NCBI GenBank assembly: GCA_013349405.1
Contig: DUZS01000012.1
Location: 1 to 64,000 of the forward strand
Length of the DNA stretch: 64,000 bases
Reading direction: 5' to 3'
Source: Desulfuromonadales bacterium
GTDB taxonomy: Bacteria; Desulfobacterota; Desulfuromonadia; Geobacterales; Pseudopelobacteraceae
In this document: piece after piece, positions 21,063 through 29,814 of the stretch
Numbering within the stretch: position 1 is the first letter of the stretch
Layout of the letters: each line of letters starts with the position of its first letter
Position numbers and translations under genes: made by a program
The notes under the pieces: generated by a model
Databases searched by the model: none
Seen by the model: only the letters and a program-made list of their open reading frames with translations
What the model was told of the DNA's origin: nothing

Positions 21063-21689
21063 CTATGCCGACAATCCCCTGACCATCATTTCGGAGACGC
21101 CTTCGCCAATAGGGAAGATCTGCTCCGGCGTTATGTCCAAAAAACGCAGTTGTCCGTCAAGTTGCAGCATGGTGAGACCATGAACTGCCGACCACACTTG
21201 CAGCCCAATCTGTTGGGCATCACCGGCTCGGAAATCGCCGCTGGACTGGCATGTTTCTATCGTCTCGATGAGCTGATTGAATGTCTGCATACCAGCGGCA
21301 TGTAATTCCGGATATTTTTCGGGATTTAGGGCACAGGCTTCATTGAACATCACACGATAATACTCCCGTTCTGTCATGGCAAACCGGAAATATACCCGCC
21401 CGGACTCCCTGAACGCTTCAAGCGGCCTGTCGCGAAATTGGTCAATACTTTGCTTTGTTGTTTCGTAAAGGATCTTGAATCCCTTTTCTGCAATTGCAGC
21501 CAGCAAGGCATCCTTACATGAAAAATGCCGGTACAGTGCTGATCTGCTCACTCCAGCTTTAGTACCTACAGACCTCAAGGTCAAATTATGAGCTCCCTGC
21601 TCCCTCACGATCTCAATACCAGCCTGGATCAATGCATATCTTAAATCGCCATGATGGTATTTTTTTGGCCCCATTGCCGGATCAGTCAT
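21063..21689 (-). CDS. TetR family regulator (copy 1)
   Basis: N-terminal HTH TLRSVGTKAGVSRSALYRHFSCKDALLAAIAEKG; divergent from efflux operon. Confidence 0.92.
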   Translation of the reverse strand: MTDPAMGPKKYHHGDLRYALIQAGIEIVREQGAHNLTLRSVGTKAGVSRSALYRHFSCKDALLAAIAEKGFKILYETTKQSIDQFRDRPLEAFRESGRVYFRFAMTEREYYRVMFNEACALNPEKYPELHAAGMQTFNQLIETIETCQSSGDFRAGDAQQIGLQVWSAVHGLTMLQLDGQLRFLDITPEQIFPIGEGVSEMMVRGLSA

Positions 21690-21738
21690 TTACTTCTCCT
21701 CGAATCTTCAGATGTCATCTTTATAGCACAAAAAATAC

Positions 21739-21757
21739 ATGTTGACTACGACAACAT
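21739..21757. promoter_or_regulatory. Putative TetR operator O1
   Basis: ATGTTG-N7-CAACAT inverted repeat in divergent intergenic region. Confidence 0.75.
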
Positions 21758-21772
21758 TCTTTTGATATTTAT

Positions 21773-21791
21773 ATGTTGACAGTAACAACAT
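21773..21791. promoter_or_regulatory. Putative TetR operator O2
   Basis: Second ATGTTG-N7-CAACAT repeat 34 bp from O1, overlapping a TTGACA -35-like element. Confidence 0.75.
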
Positions 21792-21827
21792 TAGTAAATG
21801 GTTTATCGCACCATCAAGAGGTTGATC

Positions 21828-22973
21828 ATGTACTCCATTGCCATAAAGATGCTTTTTGCCGACCGGTTAAAATATTACGGTCTGATTCTGGGCATATCTT
21901 TTGCCGCCATGCTCATAGCTCAGCAGGCATCCATCCTGGTCGGCTTGACTGAGCAAACGGGAGCATTTATCCGAGACACCGCACAGGCTGATCTCTGGAT
22001 AATGGATTCACAGGTGCGCTTTTCACAGGATTCACTTCCGATACGAGACATGGTGCTACAGCGGGTACGGGGTGTAAGCGGGGTTCAATGGGCAGTGCCA
22101 CTGCGACAGGGTTTCATGAAAGGACAGATGACCGATGGGACACGTTTTTCCCTGATTCTTGTCGGAATTGACGATGCGACTCTTATCGGGGGGCCACCGT
22201 TTATGGTTAACGGTGACCGTTTAGATATCCGGAGTGACCGTGCTGTATTTATAGATGCCGATGCCCCTGACAAATTGCGGATGAAACGTGGCGGCGGTCG
22301 TTCCATGACGGTTGGTGATCGTTTTTCAGTCAATGAGCATGACGCCAAGATTGTCGGGAGCTATCGAGGACGAAGATCATTTTTCTGGGAACCGGTGATG
22401 TACACAACCTACAGCCGCGCCCTGAGCTTTGCACCAATGGAGCGCAACCTTATGTCATTCGTTCTGGTAAAGGTCGAACCTGGCGAAAGCATAACAAACG
22501 TTGCAAAAGAAATTGAGACCAGAACCGGCCTGAAAGCCCGCACAAATAAAGAGTTTATCCATCTCACCGCCCGCTACATAACCACAGCTACCGGCATCCT
22601 GATCAATTTCGGTACGGCTGTGGTATTGGGAATAATCATAGGGCTTCTGGGAGCAGGCCAGACTTTTTACAACTTCACTCTCGACAACCTGCGCTACTAT
22701 GGCGCTCTTAAGGCTATGGGGGTTACTAATAGGACTCTGACAAAAATGGTTATGCTGCAGGGGCTTGTAGTCGCAGCGATCGGCTATGGACTCGGCGTCG
22801 GTATTGCGGTCGTAATAGGCGAACTTCTTATCAAGGGCGGGCTGGCGTTTTCTATGATCTGGCAGATCCCGCTCTTCACCGCCTTCTCGATTGTGACCAT
22901 CTGCCTGCTGACCAGCGTAATCAGCCTGCAGAAAGTCTACAAGCTGGAACCTGCCGTTGTATTCAAGGGGTGA
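21828..22973 (+). CDS. ABC transporter permease, FtsX/DevC-like (copy 1)
   Basis: MYSIAIKMLFADRLKYYGLILGISFAAMLIAQQASI; four TM segments with FtsX-like C-terminus. Confidence 0.88.
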   Translation: MYSIAIKMLFADRLKYYGLILGISFAAMLIAQQASILVGLTEQTGAFIRDTAQADLWIMDSQVRFSQDSLPIRDMVLQRVRGVSGVQWAVPLRQGFMKGQMTDGTRFSLILVGIDDATLIGGPPFMVNGDRLDIRSDRAVFIDADAPDKLRMKRGGGRSMTVGDRFSVNEHDAKIVGSYRGRRSFFWEPVMYTTYSRALSFAPMERNLMSFVLVKVEPGESITNVAKEIETRTGLKARTNKEFIHLTARYITTATGILINFGTAVVLGIIIGLLGAGQTFYNFTLDNLRYYGALKAMGVTNRTLTKMVMLQGLVVAAIGYGLGVGIAVVIGELLIKGGLAFSMIWQIPLFTAFSIVTICLLTSVISLQKVYKLEPAVVFKG

Positions 22974-22977
22974 TGTC

Positions 22978-23712
22978 ATGACTGAAATGACCTTGGGAAA
23001 TAGCAATAAACCCTTTGCCGTATCGTGCTCCGGTCTGACGAAGGTGTTCGGAGAGGGAGACAACCGGGTTGAAGCGTTGCGTGGTATCGATCTGCACATT
23101 GAGGACGGCGAACTGATGATGCTGGTCGGGCCTTCCGGGTGCGGCAAAACAACTCTGATTTCGATTATTGCGGGCATATTGGATAAAAGCGACGGTTCGT
23201 GTTCGGTGTTTGGTCGTGATATCAGCGCGCTGTCGGCCGATGAAAAGGTGCTCTGGCGGGCAGATTCAGTCGGCTTCGTTTTCCAGTCCTTCAACCTGCT
23301 TCCGGCACTGACTGTACGAGAAAATGTTGCCGTGCCTCTCCTGATAAATCAGGTAACCCATAAAGAGGCATTGGAGCGTTCATCGGTGCTCCTTGAGAGA
23401 GTGGGCCTCGGTCACCGTATGGACAAGTACCCGCAGGAACTTTCAGGAGGCCAGCAGCAACGGGTTGCAATCGCACGTGCTCTGGTTCATCGACCACGCA
23501 TAGTTGTCTGTGATGAGCCCACCAGTGCTCTGGACAGTGAAACCGGCCATGGCGTAATGGACCTCTTGCGTGAAGTTGCCGTTTCTCCAGATCAGGCACT
23601 TGTGGTTGTGACCCACGATTCCCGAATTTTTAATTATGCCGACCGGATTGCCCGTATGAACGATGGCCACGTTGTCTCAGTGGAGGCCAAAAACGGATTA
23701 AACCGGTTATAA
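22978..23712 (+). CDS. ABC transporter ATPase, LolD/MacB/DevA-like (copy 1)
   Basis: Walker A GPSGCGKTTL, LSGGQQQRVAIARAL, Walker B IVVCDEPTSALD. Confidence 0.95.
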   Translation: MTEMTLGNSNKPFAVSCSGLTKVFGEGDNRVEALRGIDLHIEDGELMMLVGPSGCGKTTLISIIAGILDKSDGSCSVFGRDISALSADEKVLWRADSVGFVFQSFNLLPALTVRENVAVPLLINQVTHKEALERSSVLLERVGLGHRMDKYPQELSGGQQQRVAIARALVHRPRIVVCDEPTSALDSETGHGVMDLLREVAVSPDQALVVVTHDSRIFNYADRIARMNDGHVVSVEAKNGLNRL

Positions 23713-23738
23713 CACTACAACAGTCAGGAGTAAATGCC

Positions 23739-24800
23739 ATGTTGAAACGAAACTATATCACCATAACCCTCTCCATAATCGGTTTGATACTGATGCTGAA
23801 AATGACGCTATCGCACGGTGATGTTCCGTTGGCACAACCAGTATCACCGCCTGCAGCAAAGCCCTTCAAAGACGTTGTTTCCGGTGCTGGGTTGATTGAA
23901 GCCAGTACACGCAACATAGCTATCGGCTCTCATTACCAGGGAGTCGTTTCTGCCATATTCGTGAAACTAGGCGACCACGTGGAAACCGGGGCGCCACTGT
24001 TCAAGCTCGATGACCGTCAGGCGCTGGCGGAAGTAAAGGTACGGGAAGCGGCGGTCCTTGTTGCCCGGGAATCTCTCAACCGGTTGCAGAGTCTTCCAAG
24101 GAAAGAGGAAATCCCGATATCAGCAGCCAGGGTAAAGGAGATGAGCGAGCAGGCCAGAGAGGCAGAAGATCGCCTCCGGCTTCAGGATGCAGTACATGAC
24201 CCCCGCGTTGTAAGTCGAGATGACCGGATTAAAACCAATTCTGCCGTGAAAACGACCAAAGCCCGACTGGAACAGGCTCAAGCCAGTGACGAACTGCTTA
24301 AAGCGGGTGCGTGGCAGCACGATATTGCCATTGCCACAAGCCAGCTCGTCCAGGCTGAAACAAATCTGCAGGCTGTCAAAACCGAACTGGAACGTCTGAC
24401 AGTTCGCTCACCCATAGCGGGAGAAATACTGCAACTTACTATCAAATTGGGAGAATTTGTTTCTCCCGGAACAGGCACGCCATTAGTCATCGGAGATACC
24501 AGGACCTTACACGTTCGAGTTGATATCGATGAAAATGATGCCTGGAGGGTAAAATCCCAAGCCAAGGCGGTCGGCAGCCTGCGTGGTAACAGCGGCATCA
24601 AATCTGAACTCAACTTTGTTCGTTTTGAACCAATGGTAATCCCCAAGAAATCATTGACCGGATCGACCGACGAGCGTGTGGATACCCGTGTCCTACAGGT
24701 AATTTATGCCATAAATGCGCAGAAACTCCCCCTGTATGTTGGACAACAGATGGATGTCTATCTGGAGGCCGGTAACGGACCGGACGGGAGGACGCCATGA
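23739..24800 (+). CDS. HlyD/DevB-like periplasmic adaptor (copy 1)
   Basis: Lipoyl-like VSAIFVKLGDHVETGAPLFKLDDRQ, coiled coil, ERLTVRSPIAGEILQ. Confidence 0.9.
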   Translation: MLKRNYITITLSIIGLILMLKMTLSHGDVPLAQPVSPPAAKPFKDVVSGAGLIEASTRNIAIGSHYQGVVSAIFVKLGDHVETGAPLFKLDDRQALAEVKVREAAVLVARESLNRLQSLPRKEEIPISAARVKEMSEQAREAEDRLRLQDAVHDPRVVSRDDRIKTNSAVKTTKARLEQAQASDELLKAGAWQHDIAIATSQLVQAETNLQAVKTELERLTVRSPIAGEILQLTIKLGEFVSPGTGTPLVIGDTRTLHVRVDIDENDAWRVKSQAKAVGSLRGNSGIKSELNFVRFEPMVIPKKSLTGSTDERVDTRVLQVIYAINAQKLPLYVGQQMDVYLEAGNGPDGRTP

Positions 24801-26227
24801 GAGTGATGTGTCTACTCCTGATACTATCGTTGTCAGCAGGCTGCACAACTATCACTGCAAACAAATCATCCGCTGAGCAGATGCCTGAACATTGGCAAAC
24901 AGAATCAGGGCAAAGATTGCCGCAGGTAAAAGACGTTGATCTGTCAACATGGTGGGGACAATTCGGTGATGAGCGGTTGAACACGCATATAAAGATGGTT
25001 ATTGAAGCCAATCATGACTTGAAACTGGCCAAGTCCCGTGTCATTGAGTCACGCGAATTGAGGAACGCGCGACAGGGATTCCTGGCACCACAGATTGATG
25101 CCACGGCTTCTTATTCCCGTGTCAGACAAAGTCAAAATGCATCGACGTTCCCACCGTTAGCTGGCAGTAGATCCAATTATACTATGATCAATAGCGGCCT
25201 GGAAGCATCGTGGGAACTCGACCTTTATGGTGGTGTCCGGGCTGGTGTGGATGTTGCCGATGCTGAGTTGAAAGTTTCAGAACTCGATGGCTACGCAATT
25301 CGGATCGCTGTTATTGCAGAGGCTGTCCGTAACTATGTGGAGTTGCGTGTACTCCAACAACAATTACTTGCTGCAGAGGAGAACAGCTCAAGTAGTCAAA
25401 GTATCGAAGACATCGTCACAATAAAAGAGTCGAATGGACTGGTTCCCCTGCTTGACGTGTATCGAGCAGAAGCAGAGCGTAGCTCAGCTGATGCCGAAGT
25501 TGCACGTTTGGAAGGTGAGGTCGAGCGAGTCAAAAATCGCCTTGCCGTACTTGCAGGTCAGCGGCCTGGCGCGTTGAGCGCCGTGCTGGGGAGCGGAATG
25601 GTTCCACATGTTCCTGATACGGTTGGTCTATACGCCCCGGCTGAACTTTTATCTCGTCGTCCAGATATATTGAAAGCTGAACAGGAAGTTATTGCAGCTT
25701 CGGGCAGGGTAAAGATCTCCAGGACTGATTTGTATCCGAGAGTTTCTCTGCTTGGTTCAATCGGTACACAAAGCATTTCGCTCAGCAACTTATTTGCCGC
25801 TGGCAGTAATTACTGGGCTGCCGGGCCTTCCATTCGATTCCCTTTGTTTAATTTCGGAAGACTTAAGTCACTGGTTAAAGCAGAAGAAGCACGCCAGCAG
25901 CAAGCGGTTGTCGGTTTTGAGAAATCCGTCCTGACTGCCCTCGAAGATGTTGAGAGCAGTATCGTGCTGTATATCAGATCCGAGGAGAGACGGAGGCATC
26001 TTGCTTCCGCTGTTGAAGCAGCGTTACAGGCAAGGAAACAAGCTGAGGATCTCTATCAATCCGGTATTGGCGACTATTTACCCGTTCTGGACACCCGGCG
26101 CACACATGCTGACTTACGTGTGCAACTTCACCAAGCTGAAGGCAATGCCGCTAAAGCGCTGATAGGTCTGAATACTTCTCTGGGAGGAGGATGGGATGTA
26201 GTGCAGCATGTTGTCTCAAATCAGTAG
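24797..26227 (+). CDS. TolC/NodT-type outer-membrane efflux lipoprotein (copy 1)
   Basis: Lipobox LSLSAGCTT; WWGQFGDERLNTHIKMVIEANHDLKLAKSRV; RRPDILKAEQEVIAASGRVKISRTDLYPRVSL. Confidence 0.93.
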   Translation: MRVMCLLLILSLSAGCTTITANKSSAEQMPEHWQTESGQRLPQVKDVDLSTWWGQFGDERLNTHIKMVIEANHDLKLAKSRVIESRELRNARQGFLAPQIDATASYSRVRQSQNASTFPPLAGSRSNYTMINSGLEASWELDLYGGVRAGVDVADAELKVSELDGYAIRIAVIAEAVRNYVELRVLQQQLLAAEENSSSSQSIEDIVTIKESNGLVPLLDVYRAEAERSSADAEVARLEGEVERVKNRLAVLAGQRPGALSAVLGSGMVPHVPDTVGLYAPAELLSRRPDILKAEQEVIAASGRVKISRTDLYPRVSLLGSIGTQSISLSNLFAAGSNYWAAGPSIRFPLFNFGRLKSLVKAEEARQQQAVVGFEKSVLTALEDVESSIVLYIRSEERRRHLASAVEAALQARKQAEDLYQSGIGDYLPVLDTRRTHADLRVQLHQAEGNAAKALIGLNTSLGGGWDVVQHVVSNQ

Positions 26228-26279
26228 TAGGAGATCAAAAAATATTTCAACAAAACGCTTTGGTAATGAAAGACATGAC

Positions 26280-26418
26280 GAGACACCTGCCATATATTCC
26301 GTTCGACAGTCCGGATGACTCAGTGGGGCGGCTTGCATGGTGCAAACGGGTAAATGGAATGAATCTGGAATGCCTTGGCGAAGCTCGCTTCGATGAGAGA
26401 ATACAATTACTGACTTGA
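26280..26418 (+). pseudogene. Fragment of an HTH (XRE-like) protein C-terminal region (copy 1)
   Basis: PYIPFDSPDDSVGRLAWCKRVNGMNLECLGE; shares YIPFD(C/S)PDD with the N-terminal fragment at 27847-28143. Confidence 0.55.
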
Positions 26419-26451
26419 TACCTCGTAGCTTGCTGAGTGGTAGTATATTAG

Positions 26452-26690
26452 CTACGCTGTTTTCCTATCCAGACTCCGGATCTGAATCGCCTCAGCGATG
26501 TGCTGCTCATGAATCGTCGCACTGCCTTCAAGATCGGCAATGGTGCGGGCTACCTTCAGGATGCGGGTATATGTGCGGGCGGAGAAACCAAGGCGGTCGG
26601 TGACAAGCTCCAGCATGCGGTTGCCACTTGCGTCCAGTTCGCAGTACTTTTTGATAAAACGTGGCGTCATCAGGGAGTTGCACTGTTTTT
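26452..26690 (-). pseudogene. comM: Diverged comM 3'-end fragment (tag A, copy 1)
   Basis: [72 protein letters not shown], near-identical protein to the ComM C-terminus but with many DNA differences. Confidence 0.9.
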
Positions 26691-26719
26691 GGCTATCCGC
26701 CAGTTTATATTTTCTGAAC

Positions 26720-27030
26720 CTAATCCAGCAAAAAAGGAACATCATCAACTACTGACTGCCAGACGGTTGACAGGTCAACACCAAAATATTGATGGATCAA
26801 TTTGTCACGGAAACCGGCGAGATCCTTCCACGGCAAGCCGGAGTGACTTTCCCGAAAACGAGCCGAAAGATTCTTGGTTGCCTCGCCGACAATTTCGAAC
26901 TGCCGTATGACAGCGTCCTGTACCAAGCGGTTCGCCCTAAAGCTTCATCATCCATGCCAATGGTGTATGTGGTTATCTGCTCCAGAGCATCCACAATAAG
27001 CGCAAGATAAACCTGATCGTCTCGAATCAT
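26720..27030 (-). pseudogene. hepT: HepT-like HEPN toxin, frameshifted (copy 1)
   Basis: N-terminal MIRDDQVYLALIVDALEQITTYTIGMDDEA in one frame, (L)VQDAVIRQFEIVGEATKNLSARFRE...RDKLIHQYFGVD in another; junction near 26936-26945. Confidence 0.85.
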
Positions 27031-27314
27031 GATGAAATTACCTTGAGTTCTTTCCTTATACGGTCAATCAGATGGGGGCTGACCGCCTGCTCAGTCAGCA
27101 AGTCAATCTTAACCCCCAGCAGTTCTGAAAGTTCCCGTTCTATTCGAATGACACCGAGGAGACTTTTCTGCTCTTTGAACCAGACCATAAGATCCAGGTC
27201 GCTGTTGGGACTGGCTTCATTTCGGGCATAAGAACCAAAAACACAAATTTTTTCCGCGCCGTGTTGGCGCATAAAACTAATTATCTTGTCGTCGAACCTG
27301 GTGACCTGTGCCAT
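27027..27314 (-). CDS. mntA: MntA-like minimal nucleotidyltransferase antitoxin (copy 1)
   Basis: VFGSYARNEASPNSDLDLMVWF motif; overlaps hepT start. Confidence 0.88.
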   Translation of the reverse strand: MAQVTRFDDKIISFMRQHGAEKICVFGSYARNEASPNSDLDLMVWFKEQKSLLGVIRIERELSELLGVKIDLLTEQAVSPHLIDRIRKELKVISS

Positions 27315-27364
27315 GAATAACCCTTTCTCAAACACCTACTCTTTTTTGTTCTCAGCATCAATTA

Positions 27365-27844
27365 TTACGCCGTTTTTCTATCCAAACTCCGGTACTGAAT
27401 CGCCTCAGCAATATGCTGCTCATGAATCGTCGCACTGCCATCAAGATCGGCAATGGTACGGGCTACCTTGAGGATACGGGTGTAGGTGCGGGCGGAGAAA
27501 CCGAGGCGGTCGGTCACCAGTTCCAGCATACGGTTGCCGCTGGCGTCCAGTTCACAGTATTTCTTTATGAAGCGCGGAGTCATCTGGGCATTGCAGTGGA
27601 TTTTGGTTCCTTTGTAACGTTCCAGCTGGATTTCTCGCGAATGCTCAACGCGTTTGGCGATTGCTGCCGAGCTTTCCGCTTCGCCCCGGTCGGCCAGATC
27701 ACGATATTTGACAGCGGGCACTTCGATATGGATATCGATACGATCCAGCAGCGGGCCGGAGATACGGGAACGGTAGCGGTGAATGGCAACCGGAGTGCAG
27801 GTGCAGGGGTGAGTCGGATCGGATAAATATCCGCAGGGGCAGGG
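27365..27844 (-). pseudogene. comM: comM 3' fragment (tag B), 5'-truncated
   Basis: Matches the last 480 bp of intact comM (37015..37494), then diverges abruptly at 27845. Confidence 0.95.
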
Positions 27845-27846
27845 GT

Positions 27847-28143
27847 GTGTTAACCTTTCTCTACTATACCCACTTAAAACGGCACTCGTTCTCAATTCAA
27901 ATTCCCCTCGAAAAACAGCAGCTTCCCGGTTATCCCGAATTTCCCATCACAGTCGGCGAACACATCCGCAAGAAAAGAATGGATCTCGGCCTCTTCCAGA
28001 GAGAAGTCGCGGAGATCATCGGCGTCACCGAATCCTCTATCTGGAACTGGGAGCACGGCACCGAACCAGAACTGCAATATAATCCAAGTATTATCAAATT
28101 TCTAGGTTATATTCCGTTCGACTGCCCGGATGACACATTCTAA
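27847..28143 (+). pseudogene. HTH (XRE-like) N-terminal fragment
   Basis: VGEHIRKKRMDLGLFQREVAEIIGVTESSIWNWEHGTEPELQYNPSIIKFLGYIPFDCPDDTF; stops where related sequence continues. Confidence 0.6.
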
Positions 28144-28164
28144 TTATCTTGCATTATCCGCCAC

Positions 28165-28257
28165 TGCCTGTCGGAACTTTCATTTCAAGTACCATGATGG
28201 TGATTATGCTCGCCAGCACTCCATCACTGAATGCTTCAAGCCTGTTCTTCCCCATAA
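28165..28257 (-). pseudogene. TMEM175-family N-terminal remnant
   Basis: Reverse strand reads MGKNRLEAFSDGVLASIITIMVLEMKVPTG, similar to N-terminus of 19491..20099, then lost. Confidence 0.75.
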
Positions 28258-28331
28258 ATAACCTCACCCAAAGTAGTTGTTCGTTGAAAATATATCTTGA
28301 AATTGACTGATTGGTAAAGTATTTTGTCCGT

Positions 28332-28937
28332 ATGGGACGAGTAAGCGATGCAAGGGAACGGATTTTGGCGGCAGCTCTTGAGTTGATCTGGGAGCAAAGC
28401 TATCACTCGGTAGGGGTGGATGCCATCTGCAAACGTGCCGGCGTACGCAAAGGCACATTCTACCACTTCTTTCCCTCTAAAGCTTATTTGTCTGCTGCGG
28501 CGATACATCAGCACTGGCAAGAGTATAAGCCGCTACTCGACAGCATATTCTCGCCGACAGTGGCGCCACTGGCAAGGCTCGACGCCTACTTCAATAAAGT
28601 GTACGAGTTTCAGAGCGAGCGCAAGCATTTGTCAGGTTTCGTCTGCGGTTGTCCCTATTTCGATCTTGGAATTGAAGTAGCTACCTTGGACAAGGAAATT
28701 CTTGTCCAGGTTCGCTGCGTGATCGATCTCTATTTCAGGTATTTCGCATCTGCGGTTCGTGATGCTGTAGCGCAAGAGGTTATTGCAGCAACGGATACCG
28801 ATACATCCGCGCGCCGGTTGCTCCATTATTTCGAGGGTACACTGATGAATGCCCGTATTCACAACGATCCGGAACTGCTTCGCGACCTGCCTGAAGGGGC
28901 AAGGCAACTGCTGGGAGTAACATCGGTCAATCGATAA
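28332..28937 (+). CDS. TetR family regulator
   Basis: MGRVSDARERILAAALELIWEQSYHSVGVDAICKRAGVRKGTFYHFFPSK. Confidence 0.92.
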   Translation: MGRVSDARERILAAALELIWEQSYHSVGVDAICKRAGVRKGTFYHFFPSKAYLSAAAIHQHWQEYKPLLDSIFSPTVAPLARLDAYFNKVYEFQSERKHLSGFVCGCPYFDLGIEVATLDKEILVQVRCVIDLYFRYFASAVRDAVAQEVIAATDTDTSARRLLHYFEGTLMNARIHNDPELLRDLPEGARQLLGVTSVNR

Positions 28938-29027
28938 GGACCGCCGGGAACGTCAGCAGATTCCCGGTATTTTTTACCCTTTTACTTGACCGCATGGTCA
29001 ACTACACAATTCAAAAAGGAGATCGTA

Positions 29028-29228
29028 ATGCCAGTTATCACTTTGGAAGGCGGCAAACTGAACCGGGAGCAGAAACGGGACCTGATCCACCGTTTCACGT
29101 CAGTGGCTTCGGAGGTAACCAACATCCCTCCCCAGTTTTTTTCGGTGTTGATCCGTGAGCAGGAGGATGCCAATCTAGGCTTCGGCGGAGAAACCGTCGA
29201 AGAGATCAAAGCAAGGATGCAGCCATGA
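29028..29228 (+). CDS. 4-oxalocrotonate tautomerase-like protein
   Basis: MPVITLEGGKLNREQKRDLIHRFTSVASEVTNIPPQFFSVLI; Pro1 tautomerase pattern. Confidence 0.85.
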   Translation: MPVITLEGGKLNREQKRDLIHRFTSVASEVTNIPPQFFSVLIREQEDANLGFGGETVEEIKARMQP

Positions 29229-29797
29229 ACCGTATTGGTCCAAATGTGTTTGTTCCTCCCATGCCGGTAGCACTGGTAGGAGCCATTGTTGAAGGCAAAC
29301 CTAACTTTATGACTGTAGGTTGGGTTACTCGGGTTAATTTTAAACCACCGATGATGGCAGTGGTACTGAACAAGGGGCATTACACCCCAAAAGGCATCAT
29401 GGAACATGGTACGTTCAGCATCTGCTTCCCACCGATCGCCATGGAGGAGCTTGCTGACTATTGTGGTGTCGTATCCGGTCGGTCTGTAGACAAATCGAAG
29501 TTGTTCGACATCTTTTATGGTGATACGGAAACGGCACCTATGATCATGGACTGCCCTTTAAACATCGAGTGCCGCCTTGCACAGACAATCGATTTGCCCA
29601 CCAATACGATTTATATCGGAGAGGTTGTCGAGAGTTACTGCAAACCTGGCTGCCTGACCGATGGTGTCCCGGATATCACTAAAATCAATCCACTGTTGCT
29701 GACCATGCCGGACAATCGCTATTGGTCAATCGGAGAGATGGCTGGCAGGGCGTTTAAAGATGGCTTGAATATCAAGGAGAAGTTGCACGGTAAATAA
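29225..29797 (+). CDS. Flavin reductase-like (FMN-binding split barrel) protein
   Basis: PMPVALVGAIVEGKPNFMTVGWVTRVNFKPPMMAVVLNKGHYTPKGI. Confidence 0.87.
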   Translation: MNRIGPNVFVPPMPVALVGAIVEGKPNFMTVGWVTRVNFKPPMMAVVLNKGHYTPKGIMEHGTFSICFPPIAMEELADYCGVVSGRSVDKSKLFDIFYGDTETAPMIMDCPLNIECRLAQTIDLPTNTIYIGEVVESYCKPGCLTDGVPDITKINPLLLTMPDNRYWSIGEMAGRAFKDGLNIKEKLHGK

Positions 29798-29814
29798 TTG
29801 GAAGGAGGCAAATA

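Larger units (their letters stand above)
21063..27844. repeat. Copy 1 of a 6.78-kb direct repeat (copy 2 at +9650)
   Basis: Matches 30713..37494 at constant offset 9650; ORF translations identical apart from the extreme tetR C-terminus. Confidence 0.95.

Noticed and set aside
22455-23294. 279-aa minus-strand ORF overlapping the ABC genes (and its copy at 32105-32944)
   Set aside because: Antisense to clear ABC permease/ATPase genes, no ribosome-binding site or recognisable domain; shadow ORF.
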